Assembly (NCBI GenBank): GCA_001464165.1
Contig: LNEX01000471.1
Location: 1-15,462, forward strand
Reading direction: 5' to 3'
DNA from: a bacterium Ga0077546
Lineage (GTDB): Bacteria > Cyanobacteriota > Vampirovibrionia > Obscuribacterales > Obscuribacteraceae
DNA: 15,462 nucleotides
Shown: positions 8,201 through 13,241 of the stretch, one piece after another
Numbering within the stretch: position 1 is the first letter of the stretch
Layout of the letters: every line of letters begins with the position of its first letter
The notes under the pieces: generated by a model
Database searches by the model: none
What the model was told of the DNA's origin: nothing
What the model saw: the letters and a program-made list of their open reading frames with translations, nothing else
Program-made: the position numbers and the translations under genes

Positions 8201-8390
8201 GTTTACCGGTGAGCCGGCCGACAGTGGCAGCCATGAAACCCGCTGCTTGTTCGTGCCGAGTGAGAATGAGCCTGATGTTGGACCGACTGAGAGAGTCAAG
8301 CAGGTCAAGGTTTTCTTCACCTGGAATGGCAAAGATATATTCAACGCCCTCGTTTTCGAGAGCTTTTACAAAGAGATCTGATGCTTTCAT
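5244..8390 (-). CDS. Acetolactate synthase-type ThDP enzyme fused to aldehyde dehydrogenase
   Basis: One uninterrupted 1048-residue frame joins two complete enzymes. Residues 1 to about 530 are a thiamine-diphosphate enzyme of the acetolactate synthase group: N domain with catalytic E47 in T-R-H-E-Q-A-A, L-G-P-G-A-T-N (71-77), a middle domain, and a C domain with the Mg/ThDP motif G433-D-G-G ending at N460-D. The end I-D-V-P-F-E-Y resembles catabolic AlsS more than biosynthetic IlvB. Residues about 535-575 form an Ala/Glu/Thr-rich linker. Residues about 576-1045 are an NAD(P)-dependent aldehyde dehydrogenase: F-N712-H-P-L, V-I-V-K735-P-A, I-G-S (786-788), general base E808 in L-E-H-G-G, nucleophile C846 in H-A-G-Q-V-C, E-E-V-F-G-P (946-951) and P-F-G-G-S-G. 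All catalytic residues are present in both halves. The product could be acetolactate, or an aldehyde passed to the second domain for oxidation; the substrate is not shown by sequence. The ATG lacks a ribosome binding site and is preceded by TACGATC. Confidence 0.93.
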   Translation of the reverse strand: MKASDLFVKALENEGVEYIFAIPGEENLDLLDSLSRSNIRLILTRHEQAAGFMAATVGRLTGKPGVCLSTLGPGATNLVTAAAYAQLGGMPMVMITGQKPIKKSRQGQFQIIDVVEMMRPLTKFTRQIGDATTIPANIREAFRLAMEERPGAVHLELPENVAAEEVEASCMPLAIHRVQRPYPDPVALEKATMMIQNAKAPLLLVGAAANRKRTRRALTDFIDSTGIPFFNTQMGVGVIDERHPLYLGTAALSANDVVHQALKHADLIINVGHDIVEKPPFVMEREGCKVLHINFSSAMVDAVYFPQHEVVGDIANTMRELSQRIKPSEHWDFSDFLQVKSYGDSRIEKQSLIASFPMTPPRLVADLRAAMPDDGIVCLDNGLYKLWFARNYRAHKPNTLLLDNALATMGAGLPAAIAAKTIKPGVKVAAVCGDGGFMMNAQELETAVRLGLDLVIIVLNDSAYGMIKWKQSEGQKADFGLDFTNPDFVALAQAHGAQGHRVGSSDELLPLLAQCLNNKGVHLIDVPFEYESTNDQIKVTSMEEVLPEEKTTEAAANQTKIAETAEPAAPLSAGQKMLSVYSPHDQSLIGQLPLATNEEMLAALERAHSLYLRRDQWLPPHSRIAILERLVGLMQEHKGELVATAISEGGKPYNDTVVEVERAIQGVKLGLAALQNLHGEQVPMGLTPAADGRLAMTIKEPIGVVVSLSAFNHPLNLIVHQTVPALVAGCPVIVKPAGATPYSCLAFIKLLHQAGLPPEWCQALILERKDAEQLATDARVAYLSFIGSAKVGWHLRSKLAAGTRCGLEHGGVAPVVIDRSSAKPEQLDELIAPLLKGAFYHAGQVCVSVKRIYVPKESALEFAQKLAKAANALAVGDPADSGTAVGPLITMQEAERVHSWVQEAVAAGAQLLCGGKRIADAAGLPTSYYAPTVLLNPPSDAKVSCEEVFGPVVCVYSYEEFEDAIAASNSLPYAFQAAVFSKDLDAAMYAVTRLKATAVMVNDHTAFRVDWMPFGGSGVSGLGLGGIAHSAREMSQEKLIVIKSRGLR
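6660..6671 (-). promoter_or_regulatory. Possible internal translation start before the dehydrogenase domain
   Basis: Codon 577 (ATG, 6662-6660), exactly at the start of the aldehyde dehydrogenase domain, is preceded on the minus strand by GGACAAAAA, a GGA with suitable spacing. A separate dehydrogenase polypeptide could be made from it. This may be chance. Confidence 0.2.
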
Positions 8391-8417
8391 GATCGTAGCC
8401 CTGAGGGGGAGAAATGT

Positions 8418-8437
8418 AAGTCAAGTCAAGTCAAGTC
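8418..8437. repeat. Four tandem copies of a 5-base unit at a stop codon
   Basis: AAGTC is repeated four times without interruption. The repeat covers the last codons and the TGA of the TPR-like gene (8428-8426) and begins 28 bases before the fusion enzyme start. With three or more units the same Asp-Leu-Thr-stop is read, so copy-number change would mainly alter the spacer. Confidence 0.8.
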
Positions 8438-9064
8438 ACTAGAATCGTCAGCGGCGCTTTGTTTTAGCAAGGCGTTTAAGTCAGCTGGCGAGGCACAAAT
8501 GTTTTGGATGCAGGCTCTTCTCAAGGCTTGCGAGTAACCATTGCCTTCACCCATGAGTTCATCAAAGCCGATGATTGCTCTTTGGAAGTAGCTATTGGCC
8601 ACAGCCCTTAGATTCAGTACTTGACTGAGCTGACCAATTTGCATGAGCACAAAGGTATGCGTCTGAAAACCAAGATGTTCATGACCTTGATCCACTTGCA
8701 GAAGTTCTTCACCAATCTGTTTGGCTTCGGCGAAGCGCTGATGGAAACAGAGATGAGTGAACAAGTACAAGAGTGTGTGAGCATGTATTGAAGCATTGGT
8801 AAGGTGCTCACGACATAGATCCAGTGCTTGTCTGTAGCCGTGCTCAGCCTGCAGCGGTTGTTCAGCCAAGCTGTTTATTTGAGCAAGCTGCAGGTGGAGC
8901 ATTACCAGAACTGTGATATCACAGCCAGCTTCCAGCTCAAGCTCGATTACCCTTTGCAGAAGCTCAATTGCTTGAGCAAAGTTGCGAAGCCTAATCAGAT
9001 AGACTGCGGCGCTATGGAGACGAAGACTCTCTGGCGATGAGAAAACAAGAACATCGTTGAACAT
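8426..9064 (-). CDS. TPR-like helical repeat protein
   Basis: This 212-residue soluble protein consists of helix pairs of TPR character: about 16-48, 54-90, 96-130 and 138-172, each with the small/large hydrophobic spacing and an A-x-x-x-Y/F-x-x-A-[IL] second helix (for example Y-R-Q-A-L-D-L and Y-F-Q-R-A-I-I-G-F). There is no signal peptide, membrane span or catalytic domain, so a protein-binding scaffold role is inferred from the fold. The C-terminal 30 residues are polar. It ends 35 bases before the fusion enzyme gene, the tightest non-overlapping junction in the block, so the two are probably co-transcribed. The ATG has no ribosome binding site but is preceded by TACGAACA. It is distant from standard TPR consensus; confidence is high for helical repeats and moderate for true TPRs. 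Confidence 0.75.
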   Translation of the reverse strand: MFNDVLVFSSPESLRLHSAAVYLIRLRNFAQAIELLQRVIELELEAGCDITVLVMLHLQLAQINSLAEQPLQAEHGYRQALDLCREHLTNASIHAHTLLYLFTHLCFHQRFAEAKQIGEELLQVDQGHEHLGFQTHTFVLMQIGQLSQVLNLRAVANSYFQRAIIGFDELMGEGNGYSQALRRACIQNICASPADLNALLKQSAADDSSDLT

Positions 9065-9134
9065 TGTTCGTAGGTCTAGTTTAGTGAGTGTGTTGAATGT
9101 TTATCCCCGGAAATCTAGGTGAGGGAAAGTCTGC

Positions 9135-9731
9135 TTAGAGCAGAGAAACAGTCAGCTTTCGGCCCTGTAAGTGTGGAGCCACACGCTCAATTACCATGGG
9201 GCCAAGACCAGGGCAATCCTCTACGCGAACATCAGTCTGAGATTCGCGCAGATACAATGGTCCACTTAGCCCAGCGAGGCAGCAGAGCAAGATGGTGTCG
9301 AGTGAGCTTATCGCCTGAGGTAGACGAGTGAGATTAGGCAAGTGACTGGCAATCAAAACTTGCATGCTTTTGCTAACTGGAGGCAACTCAATCACTCCAG
9401 GCAGACGGCGGAGAGTGAGTTTGTAAAGTGAGTCGGGCAATTGCATAGGCAGGCCCTCCAGCTGTGGGCAATTATCCACCGTTAGTGAAAACAAGCCCTC
9501 GGGAAGCTCTGCTATGTGCCGCAATTGATGGCAGTTGGTAATCTGCAGGCTGAGGAGTTGATCGGCATCTGCGGTGGAGATCGAAGTGAACTGGCAGCCA
9601 TCAATGACTAGCTCCTTCAAGTAACTTGGGAGTGGGGGAAGTTCTGTGAAAGGGCAATTTCTCAGGATGAGTCTTTCGGGCGCGTGAACGTGCAGATAGC
9701 GAGTAAGTGATTCACTGGTTTTGAAGAACAT
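9135..9731 (-). CDS. Leucine-rich-repeat protein
   Basis: The 198 residues are almost wholly about eight leucine-rich repeats of 20-23 residues. The best copies fit L-x-x-L-x-[IV]-x-x-C-x-x-L-x-x-L-P-x-x-L-P-x-x-L, for example L-Q-I-T-N-C-H-Q-L, L-T-V-D-N-C-P-Q-L and V-R-V-E-D-C-P-G-L. The L-P-x-x-L-P spacing resembles the short bacterial LRR of IpaH/YopM-like proteins, but the usual Asn is replaced by Cys, and no E3 ligase or secretion domain is attached. There is no signal peptide or membrane span. A binding role is inferred from the fold; the partner is unknown. It lies 70 bases upstream of the TPR-like gene on the same strand. The ATG directly follows TACGA and lacks a ribosome binding site. 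Confidence 0.78.
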   Translation of the reverse strand: MFFKTSESLTRYLHVHAPERLILRNCPFTELPPLPSYLKELVIDGCQFTSISTADADQLLSLQITNCHQLRHIAELPEGLFSLTVDNCPQLEGLPMQLPDSLYKLTLRRLPGVIELPPVSKSMQVLIASHLPNLTRLPQAISSLDTILLCCLAGLSGPLYLRESQTDVRVEDCPGLGPMVIERVAPHLQGRKLTVSLL

Positions 9732-9766
9732 TCGTATTTCTTATTCATGATTGCGGTGCTGCAGCA

Positions 9767-9782
9767 ACTGCCTCAAGGCAGT
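9767..9782 (-). other. Small hairpin in the spacer before the LRR gene
   Basis: ACTGCC and GGCAGT pair around a TCAA tetraloop. It is in the 182-base spacer between the helical protein gene and the LRR gene, and no U tract follows. The spacer also holds CTAGCG-GA-CGCTAG (9823-9836). I see no gene in the spacer. Confidence 0.3.
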
Positions 9783-9913
9783 GAGTTTGAGACCTCTCAG
9801 TGCAACCAGCAGAGCAGCCAAGCTAGCGGACGCTAGGCTACTCTGGGCGGAAGCCACTGGTCTTCTTCGAAATAAAGCCTCGAGGTGCCGATGCGACACA
9901 GAGCGCTTGCTAC

Positions 9914-10915
9914 CTACTGGAGCTTAGCAAGCAACGCTTGCGAGAGTTCGATCAATTGTTGCGTTGAGCCTATCTGCGCTTTGTGTGCGACGGCACTGAA
10001 CTTAAGGCAGTCGATATAGGCTGCAGCCAAGTGCTGCCGGGCCTCGAGCACTCGGGTGAATTCCTCTGCCGTCAGATTGCCGAGGTCTTCTTCGCACTGA
10101 AAGAATCTCGTTACCCGAGCCTCAATCAGCTCAGCCATGCCCAGAATCTCCGCCGCAAGCGTTTCGCGCAGCGAGCGAGGTGCCGAACTGATCAGTCGAA
10201 GAATCTTGCCTCTTGTTGCGCCATGGACTGGCGAAGTGGAAGATTGATCGTTCTCTTGAATTTGTGCAATTCCAGCGTCAACTTGATTCTTCATGCCATT
10301 GGCAAGATGTTGCGCTTGAGCTGCGAAAGTGAGGATACCCTCGAGGTTATTCACCCGATATGAAACACCTCGATAGACTGCCACAGCTGTCTGTTCACTG
10401 GTCTGATCTTTGCTCGGTGGCAGGGTAGGTGGGTGCTCAAGCCAAAGATTGACGAGCTCTTCTTGATATTTCAGGGCTTCGATGCGTCCTTGAAGAGCCA
10501 TGGTGCGGCCCTGGCAAGTGCGAATGAAAGCCGCAAGCAACTTAGCCGCAGCTTTCTTCACGTCGGTGTTTGAGTAGTCAAATACGCGTGGTCTAAACGG
10601 CCTAGAAAACGAAGTGACATCAAAGAAGACAGTGCCAAAGTACCGGCTACAGGCGTCGACCTTAGAAGTGTTAGCGGAGTTAGAGCTCAAGAGCCTGGCA
10701 ATGCGGCTGTTGGTCAGCAGCTTGAGGTCGTAGCTTCCTTGCAGAGACTTGCACTCTTGCAGCACTCGCGAGCCATCAAAGGCACCTTTGTAGGCAAGCT
10801 TCTCTGCTCTGCGCACAAGCGGTTGAAGCTCTTCAAGAGCGGCTTCAGCGCGCTGCTGTTGAATGAAGCCGTAGAATTTTCCAAAAATGAGATGAAACGG
10901 AGTTTTGTTTGTCAT
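9914..10915 (-). CDS. Hypothetical helical protein, family not recognised
   Basis: The 333-residue product is predicted from composition to be mostly alpha-helical and soluble, with no signal peptide, membrane span or known motif. The N-terminal part (about 1-90) is rich in Gln, Leu and charged residues (Q-Q-Q-R-A-E-A-A-L-E-E-L); the middle has a run of aromatic and basic residues (S-R-P-F-R-P-R-V-F-D-Y); the C-terminal 100 residues look like long helices (A-A-E-I-L-G-M-A-E-L-I-E-A-R). The frame is open upstream to a TTG at 10999, but the ATG at 10915 has GAGG three bases before it and begins a more natural N-terminus, so I use the ATG. It is the first gene of the minus-strand block, facing a 436-base divergent spacer. 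It could be a structural or binding protein like its LRR and TPR neighbours; no function is assigned. Confidence 0.7.
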   Translation of the reverse strand: MTNKTPFHLIFGKFYGFIQQQRAEAALEELQPLVRRAEKLAYKGAFDGSRVLQECKSLQGSYDLKLLTNSRIARLLSSNSANTSKVDACSRYFGTVFFDVTSFSRPFRPRVFDYSNTDVKKAAAKLLAAFIRTCQGRTMALQGRIEALKYQEELVNLWLEHPPTLPPSKDQTSEQTAVAVYRGVSYRVNNLEGILTFAAQAQHLANGMKNQVDAGIAQIQENDQSSTSPVHGATRGKILRLISSAPRSLRETLAAEILGMAELIEARVTRFFQCEEDLGNLTAEEFTRVLEARQHLAAAYIDCLKFSAVAHKAQIGSTQQLIELSQALLAKLQ

Positions 10916-11351
10916 TTTCCTCAAGTGATTTTGTTTTGAAATTTTGGTGCTTAAGCGCTGTTTAGAGCCTTCCGGCAAACACTCCAACCAAAGAGCCAAT
11001 CAAGGAACCAGGATAACTTTGCCAGCTCATGAATCTCAGGACCAGGCGTCACATCGCTCAGAAAGTGCGATGCAAGTTATTGAACCAGTCGTTGGCTAGA
11101 GCTGTTGATAAAGCTGAGGCGTGAAATTTCCTGAAGAAGGAGAATGAGCTAAGGGTCAGTTTTAGTTCTAGCAGGGTCATGTAATCATAGACAACAGAAG
11201 TTAGTTAGTTAAGACTAAGACGCGCGTAGCTGTTCTGCCCGGCACCAAGGATGACCTGACGAGGATTAAACTAGGTTACTTGACATCGATAATCTGGCAC
11301 TGTTTTGGTAAAAAGTTATTTTCGACGTTCTTCCACATAAGGTGAAAACTT
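10916..11351. other. Divergent intergenic spacer
   Basis: This 436-base stretch separates the minus-strand block from the plus-strand genes. It has no convincing gene and should hold promoters in both directions. Visible items are a hairpin CATCGC (11052-11057)/GCGATG (11067-11072), a GTTAGTTAGTTAAG run near 11199, and promoter-like sequence at 11266-11293. No clear minus-strand promoter was found. Confidence 0.5.
11266..11293 (+). promoter_or_regulatory. Promoter-like sequence upstream of the small membrane protein
   Basis: GATAAT at 11288-11293 is a near-consensus -10 box, with TTAAAC at 11266-11271 as a weak -35 box 16 bases upstream. Overlapping it is a perfect -35 hexamer, TTGACA (11280-11285), but the best -10 box 17 bases after it (TTTTGG) is poor. 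Either would give a short leader for the gene starting at 11352. Confidence 0.35.
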
Positions 11352-11720
11352 TTGGTCAAGTTCCTTTTCATTGCCTATATAGTTTGCTACCTTGCGGTAG
11401 CTGCCGGCGGGATCTGGTCAGACCTGCGTAGCAAGTACGTTTGGTGGCTTGTACTAATCGATTTGTTTGGTAGTGTTCTTTCGCTAGTAGGTATGATTTT
11501 ATTCTTGGCTGAGATTCGCAGCCCTCAATTGATCTCAGCTTTCGCCTATGGTTTTCCGTTGATCGTTCTGTCCTATTTTTTTGTCACAGCTATCGATATT
11601 TACGATGAACTAAAGGAAGATCCCGAAAACAAGCTCGATACACTGATCGGCTTTCTCCTTGCCTTGCTGTTTGAAATACCCTGCCTGCTGATTTTGTTTC
11701 AGTACACCTATAGAAGCTAA
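11352..11720 (+). CDS. Small membrane protein with four spans, unknown function
   Basis: The 122-residue product has four hydrophobic segments (about 4-21, 30-52, 60-82 and 96-117) and an acidic loop (I-Y-D-E-L-K-E-D-P-E-N, 83-93) between the last two. No enzyme or transport motif is visible and I do not recognise the family. The start is a TTG at 11352, supported by AAGGTG about eight bases upstream; no in-frame ATG exists before Met-48, which would remove a span and a half. It stands alone between a divergent spacer and a gene with its own promoter, so it is probably monocistronic. Confidence 0.68.
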   Translation: MVKFLFIAYIVCYLAVAAGGIWSDLRSKYVWWLVLIDLFGSVLSLVGMILFLAEIRSPQLISAFAYGFPLIVLSYFFVTAIDIYDELKEDPENKLDTLIGFLLALLFEIPCLLILFQYTYRS

Positions 11721-11868
11721 GCAGGCGAAGATCCGCAAGAGCCGTAACAAGCATTCCTATATTTAGGCGCGCTAAAAGAATAGAAAATTTTCAATTTCGA
11801 CATGGAACCGTCACAAAAAGGCGCATAAGCTAACGACATTGAAAGGCACCGCGTTCAACACCCCCTCA

Positions 11869-11874
11869 TATAAT
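11869..11874 (+). promoter_or_regulatory. -10 promoter box of the PDGS-repeat gene
   Basis: A perfect TATAAT lies 26 bases before the ATG, predicting a leader of about 20 bases that just contains the GGAG ribosome binding site. No -35 box is found at 16-18 bases; TTGAAA is 24 bases away. Around the missing -35 box is an inverted pair, TTGAA (11839-11843)-N10-TTCAA, which could be a regulator site. Confidence 0.5.
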
Positions 11875-11887
11875 CAATCATTTTTTT

Positions 11888-11891
11888 GGAG
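11888..11891 (+). promoter_or_regulatory. Ribosome binding site that fixes the start at 11901
   Basis: GGAG stands nine bases before the ATG at 11901. It rules in favour of that ATG over the in-frame TTG at 11886, which would lie upstream of the site itself. Confidence 0.75.
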
Positions 11892-11900
11892 TCAAGAAAG

Positions 11901-12941
11901 ATGAGTCAGAAAGCAGAGCAAGTTACAAATGCAAAAGATACTTGGAAGCAAGTTGAGCAAGGAACAGCTACATCTGAGGCAATTCAGCACATTTACGCTT
12001 CCATCTGGAACGATCGAGAGCCAGCTCCTGGAGCCATGCTCACCGATGCGGAGCGCACGCAGTATGGTAGGCAGAATTCTGTAGGTGTTCCAGTCAAAAA
12101 TGTCGATGGTATTAAATGCAAAGAGTTACCTCAAGCATCAACATGTGCAGAGAAAAGTTTGCCCGATGTCACCATTAATAATGACCACGCCGATCATAAA
12201 GGCAAGTACCTACCATTAAGTGCTCTCACCGATAGAAATGATAAACGGCCGGTTCTTCGTGCAGATGGTGGTAAGGGAGATGGTTGTGAAGACAGACCGC
12301 TTCTATCGCCGGAACAGGTAAGTCAGATCACTGACAAGAAGGTTGTAAAACACCCTAGTCTTCGAGCCGACGATGGTGCAGTAAGCTTTGAGCCGACTTG
12401 GCCCGTTGGAAAAGATCCTGGTGAAGCGAGATTCGAGCCTACTTGGCCGGTTGGAAAACATCCTGGTGAAGTGATCGCGCATAACAGCGAGAAACAGCCA
12501 ATAGAAGATAGAACACAAAAAGTATCTTATCCAGACGGCAGCTCTAGAGTAGTGCTGCGCGATAAAGATGGACAAATATTGGCCGTAGTCAATCCTGATG
12601 GTTCTCGCCTTGAGCGTCAACCTGGCAAACCTGGCGAAGCGCCGTTCTGGCAGGCCTATGGTCGCTATGACACGCCTATCACCGCCGATTCTTTCCGTGG
12701 CAATGTTGAAATGAGTGCAGACGGTACTTTTAGAATGGCTAAGATCTATCCGGTGCCGCAGATTTATGAGCAAAAGCCAGACGGCAGCTACCGTAAAGCT
12801 TACAAAGGTGGTGCAGCCGAGCAATGGACAGCAGCCACTCAAACAGACACAATGCTCTACCCAACAGGTAAGGCCCGCGAAATCAAATTTGCGGCTAGCG
12901 AGAACGGCATTCTCGAAGCGACTAGTGTCACTGATCGATAA
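11901..12941 (+). CDS. PDGS-repeat protein with tandem FEPTWPVGK duplication, unknown function
   Basis: This 346-residue hydrophilic protein has no signal peptide or membrane span. Three regions are visible. Residues 1-110 are polar. Residues 116-192 hold repeats: L-R-A-D-G-G (119-124) and L-R-A-D-D-G (154-159), then two adjacent 15-residue units, F-E-P-T-W-P-V-G-K-x-P-G-E, at 163-177 and 178-192. Residues 205-346 carry five turn motifs of the type Y-P-D-G-S-x-R (210, 231, 272, 292, 320) spaced 20-40 residues, which suggests a beta-hairpin fold like that of YD/RHS-type repeats. The family is not recognised; a binding or structural role is a guess. It has its own -10 box, ribosome binding site and terminator, so it is a single-gene unit. 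The N-terminus (M-S-Q-K-A-E-Q-V) resembles that of the next gene (M-A-K-S-A-E-Q-Q-V), a hint of shared origin. Confidence 0.8.
   Translation: MSQKAEQVTNAKDTWKQVEQGTATSEAIQHIYASIWNDREPAPGAMLTDAERTQYGRQNSVGVPVKNVDGIKCKELPQASTCAEKSLPDVTINNDHADHKGKYLPLSALTDRNDKRPVLRADGGKGDGCEDRPLLSPEQVSQITDKKVVKHPSLRADDGAVSFEPTWPVGKDPGEARFEPTWPVGKHPGEVIAHNSEKQPIEDRTQKVSYPDGSSRVVLRDKDGQILAVVNPDGSRLERQPGKPGEAPFWQAYGRYDTPITADSFRGNVEMSADGTFRMAKIYPVPQIYEQKPDGSYRKAYKGGAAEQWTAATQTDTMLYPTGKAREIKFAASENGILEATSVTDR
12387..12476 (+). repeat. Two tandem 45-base coding repeats
   Basis: Units at 12387-12431 and 12432-12476 differ at 7 of 45 bases; four of the differences fall in third codon positions. The encoded units agree at 12 of 15 residues, so the duplication is diverging while keeping its protein sequence. 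Confidence 0.85.
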
Positions 12942-12972
12942 TTGAAGATTTACTCGGGGGGGTAAAGTGGGT

Positions 12973-13007
12973 AGGGCGGTCCAGCGGACCGCCTTTCCTG
13001 TTTTTTC
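12973..13007 (+). terminator. Rho-independent terminator of the PDGS-repeat gene
   Basis: GGCGGTCC (12975-12982) and GGACCGCC (12986-12993) form a perfect 8-base-pair stem with a 3-base loop, extendable by a G-U and an A-U pair, and are followed by TTTCCTGTTTTTT. This is a textbook intrinsic terminator 34 bases after the stop. Confidence 0.9.
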
Positions 13008-13101
13008 TCGCAATTTTTTTTAGCATTCTTTAGCGCTGAAACCCTTCAAGAGAGGGCTTATAGAGACGCCTAATAATTGCAAATCGACTACAAAATAGAC
13101 A

Positions 13102-13130
13102 TTGTTTCGTCACATTTACTGGGGTATCTT
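13102..13130 (+). promoter_or_regulatory. Candidate promoter of the EF-hand-like repeat gene
   Basis: TTGTTT (13102-13107) and TATCTT (13125-13130) are separated by 17 bases. Matches to consensus are 3/6 and 4/6, so this is weak. Transcription would start about position 13137, giving a leader of about 105 bases before the gene at 13242. Confidence 0.3.
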
Positions 13131-13136
13131 GGCATC

Positions 13137-13169
13137 ATGAAGTTCGACAACGAAGTGCAACTTCGCTAA
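13137..13169 (+). CDS. Possible 10-codon leader peptide
   Basis: ATG at 13137 opens a short frame of ten codons (M-K-F-D-N-E-V-Q-L-R) ending in TAA, 72 bases before the repeat protein gene. A small hairpin, CGAAGT (13151-13156)/ACTTCG (13160-13165), covers its end, and an alternative pairing GAAGTT (13139-13144)/AACTTC (13159-13164) excludes it. Mutually exclusive pairings over a short frame are typical of attenuators, but the peptide has no run of one amino acid and no clear ribosome binding site. Chance is quite possible. Confidence 0.2.
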   Translation: MKFDNEVQLR

Positions 13170-13230
13170 CACCCCCGAGCAGACGCGACACCATCTGTAG
13201 TGACGCTCTCTTTTTACACGCCGTAGAGCA

Positions 13231-13234
13231 GGAG
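13231..13234 (+). promoter_or_regulatory. Ribosome binding site of the EF-hand-like repeat gene
   Basis: GGAG seven bases before the ATG at 13242 supports that start. Confidence 0.7.
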
Positions 13235-13241
13235 TATTATC

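Noticed and set aside
8418..8437. CRISPR-like or satellite array
   Set aside because: The unit is only 5 bases with no spacers; it is a simple tandem repeat.
9732..9913. Possible small gene or decayed gene in the spacer before the LRR gene
   Set aside because: No frame with a plausible start and coding character was found on either strand; only short hairpins are seen.
10916..10999. Extension of the helical protein to a TTG start
   Set aside because: No ribosome binding site precedes the TTG, whereas the ATG at 10915 has GAGG just upstream.
12303..13013. 236-codon open frame on the minus strand
   Set aside because: It begins inside the T-rich tail of the terminator and is antisense to the PDGS-repeat gene, which has its own promoter, ribosome binding site and repeats; the product has no recognisable domain.
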